Positions 26,755-36,499 of a DNA stretch of 64,000 nt are shown piece after piece (the first letter of the stretch is position 1; every line of letters starts with the position of its first letter). The notes beneath the pieces are model-generated. The model saw nothing but the letters and a program-made list of their open reading frames with translations. It made no database searches and had not been told where the DNA came from. The stretch is from Rhodococcoides trifolii (GTDB lineage Bacteria > Actinomycetota > Actinomycetes > Mycobacteriales > Mycobacteriaceae): assembly GCF_014635345.1 (NCBI RefSeq), contig NZ_BMCU01000001.1:744001-808000 (forward strand). Direction: 5' to 3'. Both the position numbers and the translations under genes were made by a program.

Positions 26755-27825
26755 ATGAACGCAAAAATTGCTCTGGTCGCCGCGGCGATGCTGCTGTCCA
26801 TCACCGCCTGTGCGGGCCCTCTGGGGAAGATCACCGTCGGCGACCACCCCGAGTTGCCCACAGCAAGCGCCCCGGCCCTTCCCGCACCGACCGGTGACCT
26901 GCCGGTGGGGAGCACCGTCGTCGATCTGATCGACGAGTCCCGCCCCGACCCGTGGGTGCCCGACGAGCGCCGCGAGCTGATCACCACCGTGTGGTACCCA
27001 GCGGACCCAGAGGGCCCGAATTTCGTTCCAGCGCAATACATGACGGTCGACGAGTCGACTCGATTCATGGCGACGCAGAGTGTGGATGTGCCAGCAGACG
27101 TCCTGAGCACGGTCACGACGAACTCCACCCCGAACGCTGCTCCCATTCCGGCGGAGCGCAGTCGTCCACTGGTCGTGCTGTCACCAGGATTCTCGTTTCC
27201 GAGGGCGACGCTGACCGGGCTTGCCGAAGATTTTGCCAGTCGTGGCTACGTGGTGATCGGCATCGACCATGTCCACGAATCGTGGGGCACCAGCTTGCCG
27301 GACGGTCGGGTCGCGGAGTGCGTCGCCTGTGAGGGTGAACTGGACGGCCCGAAGGTCACGTCGTCTCGGGCGCAGGACATCTCGTTCGTGCTCGATCGCT
27401 TCTTCGGTAAAGATCCGATGTGGCCGGGTGCAGTGTCGGTGGACCCGAATCGTATTGCGGTCGGCGGACACTCGATCGGCGGTTCATCGGCATTGCAGAC
27501 CATGCTGGCCGACCCTAGGGTCGATTCCGGCTTCGACCTCGACGGCACCTTGTTCCCGCCGCTAGCCACGGATCTCGACCGGCCGTTTCTCATTCTCGAA
27601 GCCGAGAGTCACCCGACGCAGGACACCAGCCTCGACGAGACGTGGGAGCACCTTCGTGGCGTCCGCGAGCGCGAAGTCGTTCCCGGAACCACGCACAGTT
27701 CTTTCACGGATCTCGCTCCGCTGGCCGACGCGGTGGGAACGCCCCTTCAAAAGCTGGCCGGCGACGAAGCCATGCGCATCACACGAGAGCGCACCGTGCG
27801 ATTTCTGGACCGCGTGTTCAGCTGA
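26755..27825 (+). CDS. Secreted lipoprotein alpha/beta hydrolase (PAF-acetylhydrolase-like)
   Basis: 356 residues from the ATG at 26755. Lipoprotein signal with the lipobox ITAC near residue 19. The hydrolase core has VVLSPGFSFPRATL (oxyanion side), the nucleophile elbow GGHSIGGSSAL, and a late His in GTTHSSFTD, as in PAF-acetylhydrolase/chlorophyllase-type esterases. Likely a cell-envelope esterase or lipase; the substrate is unknown. Divergent from the sensor kinase with a 135-base gap, and its end overlaps pepN by 8 bases. Confidence 0.87.
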   Translation: MNAKIALVAAAMLLSITACAGPLGKITVGDHPELPTASAPALPAPTGDLPVGSTVVDLIDESRPDPWVPDERRELITTVWYPADPEGPNFVPAQYMTVDESTRFMATQSVDVPADVLSTVTTNSTPNAAPIPAERSRPLVVLSPGFSFPRATLTGLAEDFASRGYVVIGIDHVHESWGTSLPDGRVAECVACEGELDGPKVTSSRAQDISFVLDRFFGKDPMWPGAVSVDPNRIAVGGHSIGGSSALQTMLADPRVDSGFDLDGTLFPPLATDLDRPFLILEAESHPTQDTSLDETWEHLRGVREREVVPGTTHSSFTDLAPLADAVGTPLQKLAGDEAMRITRERTVRFLDRVFS

Positions 27826-30235
27826 CCGCCCGAGCCCGCAGCGCCCGCTCCTGATGATCCCGCTGCTCGATCACCAGTCGACGCAGCGCAGCCGGTGCCT
27901 CGGAGTGCGCCGACAGCCACCGATCGACGAGGTCGAGACCGTCCGTCTGCGGGTATAGGCCCACGACCAAGCGCCGCGCGATTTCGATGCTTCTCGTTCG
28001 CCACAGGCCTTCGATCAGCACGAAGTAGGCACCGTCGTACGACGAGATCAGCTCGCGTGACGGTCCCGCTCGGAAGCCGGCGATCGTGGCGTCGACGAGG
28101 TCGTTCGACAACGTGTCCGATTCGGTGAGCGACGACCACGCCAGGGTTTTGATCTCCGCGTCGGGCTGGGCAGACACGGACGCGAGGTGATGGCGCCGAC
28201 CGGCCGAGGTTCGGTCGGCCGCGAGGGCGCGATCGAGCTCGTCGCGGGTGGCGAGTCCGGTGGCCGCGAGCGCGAACCACAACGACCATCGCTGGTCGCT
28301 GTCGAGGTTGTCCGCCAGTAGAGTTCGCACCTGTCCGGCGTGCGAGGGCGTACGAGCGGCTGTCGACGCGAACGCCCGGAACCATTCCAGTTGACTGTCC
28401 GAGGACGGCGCAGCTGCGGCCATCTGTGCGTACGAGGTGTCGATCCATCTCTCGCGCAACGCGTCTCGGTCCGCCGAGTAGCGTTCGATCGCGTACTCGG
28501 CATTCGCCAGCACCGATCCCAGGAGACCGTTGTCGGTTTCCGTGGGCGCGAAGCGAATTGCGAGGTCGACGTACTCCGCAGCCAGTAGGCGGGCGTCGCG
28601 GGTGGCGTTCCACAGAGCCGACCAGATCAGACCGCGCCGCAGGGGTTCGGTGATGCGGTCGAGCGAGGTGCGCACGAACTCCATCGATCGTTCGTCCAGC
28701 ACGATCTTGGTGTAGGTCGAATCGTTGTCGTTCAGCAGAATCAGATCGGCGTCGGGAAGATCGAGCCGTGTGGTCGCCTCGGTCAGGCGCAGTTCGGTTT
28801 CGACGACCTCCTCGCCGATGCACGCCACGCGCACCACCTGTGGTCGTGAGACGCTCTGCGTGAGAACGCCACTCGACCGGTCGTAACTCAGTTCGCCCAC
28901 TCCGGAGGTCTGCAGCCACGCCCGGGCCCAGTCGTCGAGTGGCTGTCCGCACGCCGCTGCCAGTTCCGTGAGCAGGTCCGGCAGCGTGGTGTTTCCGAAC
29001 GCGTGCTTGCGGAAATACGTTCTCGCACCGGCAAAGAACGCATCTTCACCTACGAAGGCGGCGAGTTGCTTGAGAACCGAAGCGCCCTTGGCGTAGGTGA
29101 TCCCGTCGAAGTTGAGCTTCGCCGCTTCCAGATCGGGGATGTCGGCAACGATCGGATGCGTGGTCGGCAGTTGATCCTGCAGGTACGCCCACGCTTTGCG
29201 GCGGTTCGCGAACGTCACCCAGGCGTCGGTGAACTCGGTGGCACGGACCGACGCGAGCGCACCCATGTAGTCGGCGAACGACTCCTTGAGCCACAGGTCG
29301 TCCCACCACTCCATCGTGACCAGGTCACCGAACCACATGTGCGCCATCTCGTGCAGGATCGTGTTGGCGCGACGTTCGTACTGCGCAGTCGTTGCGGCAC
29401 TGCGGAACACGTACGACTCGGTGAATGTGACGCACCCCGGATTCTCCATCGCACCGAGGTTGTACTCGGGCACGAACACCTGGTCGTACTTTCCGAACGG
29501 GTACGGGTAGTCGAACGCGTCGTGGAAGAAGTCCAGTCCCTGCTTCGTGACCGTGAAGACGTTCTCGGGGTCGAAGCGGTCGGCGAGCGACGAGCGGCAG
29601 AAGGCGCCGAGCGGAACCGTGAGTTCACCTCTGCTCCAGCTGGACTCGGCTCGGAAGTACGGTCCGGCGATGATCACGGTGATGTACGTGGAGATCGGAA
29701 GAGTCGGCGCGAAGGTTCGTCGTTCACCGTCGTGCGACACCACCGACTGGTTCGAGAGCACCGTCCATCCTTCGGGAGCCTGCACGGAGAACGTGAACGG
29801 CGCCTTGATGTTCGGCTGCTCGAAGCACGCGAACACCCGACGCGCGTCGGCCGGCTCGTACTGGGTGTAGAGGTACGTCTGCTCGTCGGCGGGATCGAGG
29901 AAGCGGTGCAACCCCTCACCCGATCGGCTGTAGGCGCCGACCGCCCGGACGGTCACCACGTTGTGCGCCGCAAGGGCGACAAGTTGGATCCGCGCGCCGT
30001 CCCAGACGACGTCCACGGCGGTCCCGTTCACCTCGACGGAGTCGACACGCTCACCGATGAAGTCGAGCCAGGTGGATTCGGAGGTGGCGTCGAAGGTCAG
30101 GGTGGTGACCGTTCGAAACCCCGACACGTCGTGGTCGGGAGCGGATCGGAGATCGAGGTCGACGGAGTAGGTCACGTCCGAGACCGTCTGCGCACGGGCG
30201 GCGGTTTCGGATCTGGTCAGGTTCGCGGTAGTCAT
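27818..30235 (-). CDS. pepN: Aminopeptidase N (M1 family metallopeptidase)
   Basis: 805 residues from the ATG at 30235 (MTTANLTRSE); the longer frame to 30274 would run through the operator region. The exopeptidase motif GAMEN and the zinc site HEMAH near residue 293 are followed 19 residues later by the third ligand Glu in LWLKESFADY. An ERAP1-like helical C-terminal domain is present. It removes N-terminal residues from peptides in the cytoplasm. Divergent from the small HTH gene, and its promoter region contains that regulator's candidate operators. Confidence 0.95.
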   Translation of the reverse strand: MTTANLTRSETAARAQTVSDVTYSVDLDLRSAPDHDVSGFRTVTTLTFDATSESTWLDFIGERVDSVEVNGTAVDVVWDGARIQLVALAAHNVVTVRAVGAYSRSGEGLHRFLDPADEQTYLYTQYEPADARRVFACFEQPNIKAPFTFSVQAPEGWTVLSNQSVVSHDGERRTFAPTLPISTYITVIIAGPYFRAESSWSRGELTVPLGAFCRSSLADRFDPENVFTVTKQGLDFFHDAFDYPYPFGKYDQVFVPEYNLGAMENPGCVTFTESYVFRSAATTAQYERRANTILHEMAHMWFGDLVTMEWWDDLWLKESFADYMGALASVRATEFTDAWVTFANRRKAWAYLQDQLPTTHPIVADIPDLEAAKLNFDGITYAKGASVLKQLAAFVGEDAFFAGARTYFRKHAFGNTTLPDLLTELAAACGQPLDDWARAWLQTSGVGELSYDRSSGVLTQSVSRPQVVRVACIGEEVVETELRLTEATTRLDLPDADLILLNDNDSTYTKIVLDERSMEFVRTSLDRITEPLRRGLIWSALWNATRDARLLAAEYVDLAIRFAPTETDNGLLGSVLANAEYAIERYSADRDALRERWIDTSYAQMAAAAPSSDSQLEWFRAFASTAARTPSHAGQVRTLLADNLDSDQRWSLWFALAATGLATRDELDRALAADRTSAGRRHHLASVSAQPDAEIKTLAWSSLTESDTLSNDLVDATIAGFRAGPSRELISSYDGAYFVLIEGLWRTRSIEIARRLVVGLYPQTDGLDLVDRWLSAHSEAPAALRRLVIEQRDHQERALRARAVS

Positions 30236-30263
30236 CGCCTGCCATCTTGCGTCATGACCGAAT

Positions 30264-30283
30264 CTGTCAATCAACGTTGACAG
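30264..30283. promoter_or_regulatory. Inverted repeat operator 1 (TGTCAA-N6-TTGACA)
   Basis: CTGTCAA and TTGACAG arms (7 bp each) flank TCAACG. The right arm doubles as the -35 hexamer TTGACA of the candidate HTH-clpN promoter. A second site with the same arms lies 27 bases downstream. Confidence 0.6.
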
Positions 30284-30305
30284 ATATTGCGTGTCAATTT
30301 ACATT
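30277..30305 (+). promoter_or_regulatory. Candidate leaderless promoter of the HTH-Clp N-domain pair
   Basis: A perfect -35 TTGACA (30277-30282), a 17-base spacer and a -10-like TACATT (30300-30305). The predicted start of transcription falls at or next to the ATG at 30312, so the mRNA would be leaderless. Both elements are embedded in the two inverted-repeat operators. Confidence 0.55.
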
Positions 30306-30309
30306 GACA
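30292..30309. promoter_or_regulatory. Inverted repeat operator 2 (TGTCAA-N6-TTGACA)
   Basis: TGTCAA and TTGACA arms flank TTTACA, with the same arms and same spacer length as operator 1. It covers the -10 region and ends 2 bases before the ATG of the HTH gene. Two identical-architecture sites over the core promoter imply repression by a dimeric regulator. Confidence 0.6.
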
Positions 30310-30311
30310 TC

Positions 30312-30527
30312 ATGACCGATTCACGAACGCTGGCCGAATCCGCCGGGGCGGCGGACCCCGCCGAGGGCTTGCGGGCCGTCATGGCGCTGCGCCGGCTGGC
30401 CGACCGCCTCGAAGCGGTCCAGGTGAGCAACGCGCGGGACCAAGGCTGGTCCTGGCAGGCAATCGCCGAGTCCCTTGACGTCAGCCGGCAGGCCGTCCAT
30501 CACAAATACAACCGAAGGATCCACTGA
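30312..30527 (+). CDS. Small HTH DNA-binding protein coupled to a Clp N-domain gene
   Basis: 71 residues from the ATG at 30312; a GTG at 30291 would add seven residues but lies inside the operators. An N-terminal acidic/Ala helical region is followed by a single HTH near the C-terminus (WQAIAESLDVSRQAVHHKYNRRI). Its stop overlaps the ATG of the Clp N-domain gene (TGATG). This two-gene arrangement recurs in Actinobacteria. Likely an autoregulator of the pair. Confidence 0.8.
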   Translation: MTDSRTLAESAGAADPAEGLRAVMALRRLADRLEAVQVSNARDQGWSWQAIAESLDVSRQAVHHKYNRRIH

Positions 30528-31075
30528 TGTTCGAGAAATTCGCAAAGAGTGCGCGGGTGAGTGTCACGTGCGCACAGGAAGAGGCGCTGGACGCCGGCGC
30601 CCGCTCCATCACGCCCGGGTATCTGCTGCTGGGAACGGTCGTCGCCGCCGACGGCCCGTTGTCCGAATTGCTGGACAGGACCGGTTTGACGGCCGAGGCG
30701 GTGCGCGCCGAGATCGGCGTGTCCCCGCCGCTCGGCGACCAGGATGCCGATGCGCTGAAGTCCATCGGCATCGACCTCGAGGCGGTGCGCGCCAGCGTCG
30801 AGGACAGGTTCGGCGTCGGGGCTCTCGACGCTCCCGAACCGAAACCGCGGCGGCACCACCGCGGACACATGTCCTTCGATCGCCCCGCCAAGAAGGTTCT
30901 CGAAGCGGGTTTGCGGGAGGCGGTGTATCGCAGAGACCCGTCCATCGAACTCGAGCACATCGTGCTGGGCATCCTGCGCAGCGACGACCCGGCGGTCGTG
31001 ACGATGATCGAGCGACACGTCTCGGTGGCCGCACTACGTCTGGATCTCGAAGCCCTGCTCGACCGGGCAGCGTGA
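30527..31075 (+). CDS. Clp N-terminal (R) domain protein without ATPase domain
   Basis: 182 residues with two Clp_N repeats: MFEKFAKSARVSVTCAQEEAL with PGYLLLGTV in the first, and FDRPAKKVLEAGLREAV with LEHIVLGILRS in the second. No AAA+ Walker motifs follow. A PRRHHRGH basic linker separates the repeats. Such stand-alone N domains could act as adaptors or decoys for ClpC/ClpB substrates or stress regulators. It is translationally coupled to the upstream HTH gene. Confidence 0.87.
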   Translation: MFEKFAKSARVSVTCAQEEALDAGARSITPGYLLLGTVVAADGPLSELLDRTGLTAEAVRAEIGVSPPLGDQDADALKSIGIDLEAVRASVEDRFGVGALDAPEPKPRRHHRGHMSFDRPAKKVLEAGLREAVYRRDPSIELEHIVLGILRSDDPAVVTMIERHVSVAALRLDLEALLDRAA

Positions 31076-31087
31076 GAGCATCGACCG

Positions 31088-31471
31088 ATGATTCTCGTCG
31101 TACGGCTCGTCATCAACGCCATCGCGATCTGGGTGGCGGCGCACTTCGTCGGCGGCATTGCGCTCGCCAGTTCGGGGAAGGGCACGGGATGGGACATCGT
31201 TGTCGTGCTCGGCATCGCCGTCGTGTTCACCGTGATCAACGCGTTCATCAAGCCGGTGGTCAAGCTGCTGTCGCTGCCGCTGCTCATCCTGACGCTCGGC
31301 CTGTTCACCTTGGTGATCAACGCGCTGATGCTGTGGCTGACCGCCGCGGTCACCGATTCGACCGGTTACGGACTGACCGTCGCGGGATTCGGAGCGGCGT
31401 TCTGGGGCGCGATCATCATCTCGATCGTCAACTTCGTCCTGGGCGCCTTGGTTCCGGAGCGCCGGGGTTAA
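31088..31471 (+). CDS. PF04020-type (phage holin family 4-like) membrane protein
   Basis: 127 residues with four membrane helices (about 3-20, 37-55, 60-88, 98-120). It carries the conserved [24 protein letters not shown] segment of the YvlD/PF04020 family. Despite the family name there is no phage context. It starts 12 bases after the Clp N-domain gene and may be the third gene of that operon, consistent with an envelope or proteostasis stress role (inference). Confidence 0.85.
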   Translation: MILVVRLVINAIAIWVAAHFVGGIALASSGKGTGWDIVVVLGIAVVFTVINAFIKPVVKLLSLPLLILTLGLFTLVINALMLWLTAAVTDSTGYGLTVAGFGAAFWGAIIISIVNFVLGALVPERRG

Positions 31472-32337
31472 ACCAAAAACAGCGCGACAGAAGTTCCGAC
31501 GGACCACAGCAGCATCGCGAGACCGGAGTCACGCAGCGCCGGAATGAGTTCCATACCGTGCTTGCCGCCGCGCACCGGAGCGTTGGCGCGAACTGCGAAC
31601 ACGAGTGCGAGCAGCCCGAGCAGCGACCACGGGGTGGCGATCAGCAGGAGCAGGCTGATCACGAACGGGACGGCGATCAACACGAGATGCAGAGTGCGCG
31701 TGCGGGTGTCACCGAGACGAACGGCAAGCGTGACCTTGCCGGATTCGGTGTCGGTAGGGATGTCGCGCAGGTTGTTCGCCACCAGTACGGCACTCGAGAA
31801 CGAGCCGACGGCGACGGCGCAGACCAACCCCACCCAGTCGACCCGCTCGGCCTGAACGAACTGGGTTCCGAGAACCGCGACGAGACCGAAGAACACGAAC
31901 ACCGCGATCTCACCGAAACCGCTGTAGCCGTAGGGCTTCGATCCGCCGGTGTAGAACCAGGCGCCGGCGATGCAGACGACACCGATCAGCACGAGCCACC
32001 ACGCTGTCGTGACGGCCAGCACCAGACCGGCCACCGCCGCGAGAGCGAAACAACCGGCGGCGGCGAATTTCACCGACCGGGGCGACGCCACCTTGGACCC
32101 CACCAGGCGAAGGGGCCCGACACGGTCGTCGTCCGTGCCCCGGATGCCGTCGGAGTAGTCGTTGGCGTAGTTGACCCCCACGATCAGGGCGAGCGCGACG
32201 ATCAGCGCGAGCACCGCCTTCCACCACGTGACACCGTCGATCGCCGCGGCGGCGCCGGTTCCGGCGACGACGGGCGCAATCGCGTTCGGCAGGGTGCGCG
32301 GTCTCGCGCCTTCGATCCACTGGGCTGCTGTCGCCAT
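31468..32337 (-). CDS. menA: 1,4-dihydroxy-2-naphthoate polyprenyltransferase
   Basis: 289 residues, UbiA superfamily. Prenyl-diphosphate/Mg motif [17 protein letters not shown] lies near residue 55-71, and the second Asp motif is [15 protein letters not shown]. About eight membrane helices. It attaches the polyprenyl tail (supplied by GrcC1-type synthase, gene at 60 kb) to DHNA, giving demethylmenaquinone. Convergent with the PF04020 gene by a 4-base overlap, and divergent from the SARP regulator by 41 bases. Confidence 0.95.
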   Translation of the reverse strand: MATAAQWIEGARPRTLPNAIAPVVAGTGAAAAIDGVTWWKAVLALIVALALIVGVNYANDYSDGIRGTDDDRVGPLRLVGSKVASPRSVKFAAAGCFALAAVAGLVLAVTTAWWLVLIGVVCIAGAWFYTGGSKPYGYSGFGEIAVFVFFGLVAVLGTQFVQAERVDWVGLVCAVAVGSFSSAVLVANNLRDIPTDTESGKVTLAVRLGDTRTRTLHLVLIAVPFVISLLLLIATPWSLLGLLALVFAVRANAPVRGGKHGMELIPALRDSGLAMLLWSVGTSVALFLV

Positions 32338-32378
32338 GCGTCGATCCTTACCTACGATGTGGTTCTGGTGAAATTCAC

Positions 32379-35300
32379 ATGAGTGTTCCCGACGTTCTCG
32401 TGCGTCTGCTCGGCGACGTGTCGACCCGCCGCGGCGACGAGTTGGTGCCGCTTCCCGGAGCGCGTTCCCGCAGCGTCCTCGCGGCGCTCGCCGTCCGACC
32501 CGGTCGAAGCCGCACAGCGCACGCGCTCATCGAGGACGTGTGGTCCGATTCTCCGCCGCGCTCGCCGATGAACGCGCTGCACACGCAGGTGTCGCGTCTG
32601 CGTGCCGCACTGCCGGACGGCGTGCTCGAGATCGGACCTGCGGGGTATCGGTTGCTGATCGATCCGTCACGGATCGACCTGACCTTGGCACGGGCGTGGG
32701 AGCGTCGAGCGGCGCAACTTCTCGCCGAAGGTTCCCCGCGCCGCGCAGTGGATCTGGCTCTGGACGCGTCGGCGCTGTGGTCGGGCACGCCCGGGGCGGA
32801 CCTCCCCGAAGGCGACCTGCGCGACGATCTGGTGACGGAAGCGCAGCGGTGCCGTGCCTCTCTGGAGTCGATCGTTCTTCGTGGCTCTATCGAGGACGGT
32901 GACCACGAGACCGCGCTGCCACTGGCCGTCGCCGCGTGCGAGGCGCGTGATCTCGACGAGCCGGCGCATCTCGAACTCATGCGGGCGCTGCACGGATTGG
33001 GTCGGACCAACGAAGCGTTGTCGGTGTACGCGGGTCTGCGTGCCCGTCTGGCCGACCGTCTGGGTTCGGATCCGTCGCCGCGTATTTCGGCTCTGCACGC
33101 GGATCTGCTGCGCGGGGACAGTGCGCCGCGTCGTGGGCGGCAGAGCGCGGCGCCCGGGGTGCCGGCGGCCATCGGCATTCGTGCCTCGCCCAACCCGCTG
33201 GTGGGCCGAGAGGACGACATCGACGCCATCGAGGACATGACCCGGCGGTTCCGGGTGACGACGATTCTGGGCCCGGGAGGCACCGGGAAGACGCGCGTGG
33301 CGCACGAGATCGGTGCGCGTTCCTCCAGCGGGAAGGCCGGAGGCCGGTCGTCATTCAATACGGCTGCTCGGCAGGTCACCCTCGTGGAGCTGGCGTCGCT
33401 TCGCAGCGGCGACGACGTCGTGACGACGATCGGTGCGACCCTCGGCGTCAGCGAGTCGGACATGCGGTACGCGGGTCTGGCCCGTGCGGACAGCGTGTCG
33501 GCTCGTGCCCGCGTGAGAGAGTCGTTGGCGGCCAGGCCGATGCTGCTCGTTCTGGACAACTGCGAGCACGTGATCGCCGATGTCGCGGACATCGTCGCGG
33601 ACCTGACGGCGGCGAGTCCCGGTCTGACCGTTCTGTCAACCTCGCGAGCACCGATGGCCATCACGGCGGAGTCCGTGTATCTGCTTCCGCCGCTTGCCGT
33701 CTCCGCCGCAACGGAACTCTTCACGAGCCGCGCCCGCGCGGTACGCCCGACGGTGCGCATCGACGCGGCCGAGGTGATCGCTCTGTGCCGACGGCTCGAC
33801 GGTCTCCCGTTGGCGATCGAACTCGCAGCCGCGAAGGTTCGCACGATGTCGGTGGAGGAGATCAGTGTTCGCCTGGCGCAACGCTTTGCGCTGTTGAAGA
33901 CCGGAGACCCGACATCGCCCGCGCGGCACCGGACGCTGCGTGCGGTGATCGAGTGGAGTTGGAACCTGCTCGACGAATCGCAGCAGATCGCGCTGCGACG
34001 GCTCTGCCGATTCCCCGCCGGATTCACCCTGTCCGCGGCGGAGGCGGTTGCCCAGTTCGGCGCCGTCGACGACGTGAGCTCGGCCATCGACGGTCTCGTC
34101 GGGCAGTCGATGCTGTCCGTGGTCGAAGACACCGGTTTGCGCTATCACATGCTCGAGACGGTGCGCGAGTACGGCGAGGAGCGATTGGTCGCGTCCGGCG
34201 AGGGCGACGAGGTGACCACGCGCACGGCCCGCTGGGTGACGGACCTGAGCCTTCGCGTCGCCGCCGACGTGACGACCGAAAATCAACTCGCAGCGATCCA
34301 CCGGATCGAGGCCGAGCACGACAACCTCGTCTCGGCACTGCGGCAGGCAGATTCGGCCGGCGACAGTGCCGTCGTCCTGACGGTGTTTCCCGTTCTCGCG
34401 TTCTTCTGGTCCATCCGCGGTTCGCATTCCGAGGTGATGGCGTGGGCGCCGAAGATCCTGTCGATCGACATCACGGACCCGGTCACGGCACAGGTGCCCG
34501 ACGACGTGCTGGGAACCGCGATCTTCTACGCCGCAGTACATCTCACGTTCGGAATGACGCCGCGCCGACTCGCGCGGGCCCGGACGACCATCCGCCGCAC
34601 GCTGCGTGCTCGACCCGGCATGCGACCGGCCGTGCGCCTGCTGTTCGAACTGTCGACGCTTCCGGACGCCGGGCGGGGCGCTCCCCGGCTGCTGGCGACC
34701 GCGCTGCACGACGCCGACCCGGCCGTTCGGGTCGCGGCGTACATGGCGCGGGCATCACTGCGGGAGAACCTGGGAAACCTGCGCGGTGCTGAACGCGACG
34801 GGAGGGCCGGGCTCGCGGTGGCGCGGTCGGTGTCCGACACGTGGTCGGTCAGCGTGATCACTCAGAATCTCGGCAGCATCCTTTCGCAGACAGGCAGATT
34901 CACCGCCGGTATCGGGTTCTACGAAGAGGCGGTGGCGCAGCTGCGGGAGCTGCACGCGTACGAGGAGAGCATGCAGGTCGAAAGCTACCTGTGCGGCGCC
35001 ATGATCGGTGCCGGGAGGCTCGACGAGGCCCGCGTGCGGTTGGCCGACCTCACGGGAGGCCGCATGTCGACGACGGATGCCGTCGACCCGATGCAGCGCA
35101 ACGCGACGCTTGCCATGCTGACCGCCATGGCGGCGGAATGCACCCTGGCGGAGGGGGATACGGTCGCCGGCCTCGCCGGGTATCGGCGTGCCGTCGACCA
35201 CGCGGGTGGGCCGGATCCGCTGGAATCGCCGGATCCGGGGACGTTCGTGATCATCAGCGGTGCGGTGGCCGCCCACGTGGCGGCCGGCCGGTGGCAGGAC

Positions 35301-35636
35301 GTTCGGGAGTGGATACCCCGTCTCGCGACCGGAGCGCGGCGCAGGCTCGGACGCGGGGGCATCCCGGACTATCCCCAGATCGGTTGCGTCGCAGTCGCAG
35401 TGGGCGCGTTCCTGATCGCGAGCGGCGACGACACCTCACGAGGCCTGTCCCTGTTGCTTCTGGGCATCAAGGCGCGCAGCCGCCAGGACTCGCCGTCTCT
35501 GTCGTGGGAGCGACTGCTCGCCGACGCACGCACGGCCCTCGGCGACGAACGGGTCGCGGAGGGCCGTGCTGCGGTCGCCACGAAGACGAGGGTCAACGCG
35601 CGATCGGAACTGTTGGAGTTGCTCGAGGGTGTGTGA
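32379..35636 (+). CDS. AfsR/SARP-type regulator: winged helix, BTAD, NB-ARC and TPR-like domains
   Basis: 1085 residues. An OmpR-like winged helix (residues 5-85, [17 protein letters not shown]) is followed by a BTAD domain (95-240, [21 protein letters not shown]). The STAND/NB-ARC ATPase has Walker A GPGGTGKT near residue 300, Walker B-like [10 protein letters not shown], and [16 protein letters not shown] helical C-terminus completes it. A dispersed GC repeat encodes the loop SGKAGGRSS just after Walker A. Such STAND regulators activate nearby operons in response to ATP and a ligand. No biosynthetic cluster is adjacent, and menA is the divergent neighbour. Confidence 0.9.
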   Translation: MSVPDVLVRLLGDVSTRRGDELVPLPGARSRSVLAALAVRPGRSRTAHALIEDVWSDSPPRSPMNALHTQVSRLRAALPDGVLEIGPAGYRLLIDPSRIDLTLARAWERRAAQLLAEGSPRRAVDLALDASALWSGTPGADLPEGDLRDDLVTEAQRCRASLESIVLRGSIEDGDHETALPLAVAACEARDLDEPAHLELMRALHGLGRTNEALSVYAGLRARLADRLGSDPSPRISALHADLLRGDSAPRRGRQSAAPGVPAAIGIRASPNPLVGREDDIDAIEDMTRRFRVTTILGPGGTGKTRVAHEIGARSSSGKAGGRSSFNTAARQVTLVELASLRSGDDVVTTIGATLGVSESDMRYAGLARADSVSARARVRESLAARPMLLVLDNCEHVIADVADIVADLTAASPGLTVLSTSRAPMAITAESVYLLPPLAVSAATELFTSRARAVRPTVRIDAAEVIALCRRLDGLPLAIELAAAKVRTMSVEEISVRLAQRFALLKTGDPTSPARHRTLRAVIEWSWNLLDESQQIALRRLCRFPAGFTLSAAEAVAQFGAVDDVSSAIDGLVGQSMLSVVEDTGLRYHMLETVREYGEERLVASGEGDEVTTRTARWVTDLSLRVAADVTTENQLAAIHRIEAEHDNLVSALRQADSAGDSAVVLTVFPVLAFFWSIRGSHSEVMAWAPKILSIDITDPVTAQVPDDVLGTAIFYAAVHLTFGMTPRRLARARTTIRRTLRARPGMRPAVRLLFELSTLPDAGRGAPRLLATALHDADPAVRVAAYMARASLRENLGNLRGAERDGRAGLAVARSVSDTWSVSVITQNLGSILSQTGRFTAGIGFYEEAVAQLRELHAYEESMQVESYLCGAMIGAGRLDEARVRLADLTGGRMSTTDAVDPMQRNATLAMLTAMAAECTLAEGDTVAGLAGYRRAVDHAGGPDPLESPDPGTFVIISGAVAAHVAAGRWQDVREWIPRLATGARRRLGRGGIPDYPQIGCVAVAVGAFLIASGDDTSRGLSLLLLGIKARSRQDSPSLSWERLLADARTALGDERVAEGRAAVATKTRVNARSELLELLEGV
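33328..33350 (+). repeat. GC-rich 24-bp dispersed repeat inside the SARP gene
   Basis: This copy begins GCGGGAAGGCC and continues GGAGGCCGGTCG, in the same orientation as the intergenic copies at 55 kb. In frame it encodes SGKAGGRS, a Gly/Ser/Lys surface loop between Walker A and the next strand of the NB-ARC domain. Confidence 0.7.
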
Positions 35637-35641
35637 ATCTC

Positions 35642-36499
35642 CTACGTCTTGCGCATGTAGGTGCGCACGGCGAGCGGAGCGAAGACGGCGACGATCACCG
35701 CGGCGCCGAGGAGAGACAGCCCGAAGTCGACGCCGATCGAGCCGTTGTTGGCGAGGTCTCGGACGGCAGTGACCAAGTGCGACACCGGGTTCACCTTCAC
35801 GAACGCCTGCAACCAGCCCGGCATGGTGTCCACCGAGACGAAGGCGTTGGAGAGGAACGTGAGCGGGAACAGAACGAGCATCGACACACCCTGTACCGAC
35901 GACGCCTTGTTCATCAGCACACCCATGAGCGCGAAGATCCAGCTGATGGCGAACGCGCACACCATGACGAGCAGCGCGGCGACGAGCACCCCGACGACGC
36001 CTCCAGCGGGCCGGTAACCCATGGCGAAGCCGACGATGAACGTCACGGTCGTGGCGATGGCGTACCGCACCACGTCGGCCAGCAGGGCGCCTGCCAGCGG
36101 CGAAATACGGGCAATGGGAAGCGATTTGAAGCGATCGAACACTCCCTTGTCCATATCCTCGCGTAACTGGGTGCCGGTGACGATGGACCCGGTGATCACG
36201 GTCTGCACGAGGATGCCGGGAATGATGGTGGGCAGGTAGGCCGAGATGTCGCCGGCGATGGCGCCGCCGAAGATGTAGGTGAACATGACGGTGAAGATGA
36301 TGGGCTGCAGCGTCACGTCGAACAGCTGCTCCGGGTTGTGCCGGATCTTGAGCAGGCCCCGGTAGGCCATCGTCAACGAGTGTCGGACCGTCTGTTCGAG
36401 TGAGATCGTCCGAGCGGCCGGAACGGGTACGGCGCGGGTGGCTTGTGGATCGGAGCGGTTGGGCCGAAGGCCGGTCGGGGTCAATGGCGTGGTGGTCAT
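35642..36499 (-). CDS. ABC-2 type transporter permease (DrrB-like)
   Basis: 285 residues from the ATG at 36499, overlapping the ATPase stop. A Pro/Arg-rich N-terminal stretch of about 35 residues is followed by six membrane helices, with the conserved PAGALLADVVRY-type and FLSNAFVSVDTMPGWLQ segments of the DrrB/ABC2 family. It forms an exporter with the ATPase encoded upstream, probably for lipids or hydrophobic drugs. Part of the N-terminal stretch is encoded by a dispersed GC repeat. Confidence 0.92.
   Translation of the reverse strand: MTTTPLTPTGLRPNRSDPQATRAVPVPAARTISLEQTVRHSLTMAYRGLLKIRHNPEQLFDVTLQPIIFTVMFTYIFGGAIAGDISAYLPTIIPGILVQTVITGSIVTGTQLREDMDKGVFDRFKSLPIARISPLAGALLADVVRYAIATTVTFIVGFAMGYRPAGGVVGVLVAALLVMVCAFAISWIFALMGVLMNKASSVQGVSMLVLFPLTFLSNAFVSVDTMPGWLQAFVKVNPVSHLVTAVRDLANNGSIGVDFGLSLLGAAVIVAVFAPLAVRTYMRKT
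36461..36480 (+). repeat. Partial GC-rich dispersed repeat inside the permease gene
   Basis: GGGCCGAAGGCCGGTCGGGG matches the core (GGCCGRAGGCCGGTCGG) of the repeat family. It lies in codons 7-13 of the permease, in the non-conserved N-terminal tail. Confidence 0.55.

Noticed and set aside
31088..31471. Prophage remnant suggested by the holin-like family name
   Set aside because: The PF04020 family is widespread in non-phage loci and no other phage gene is present.
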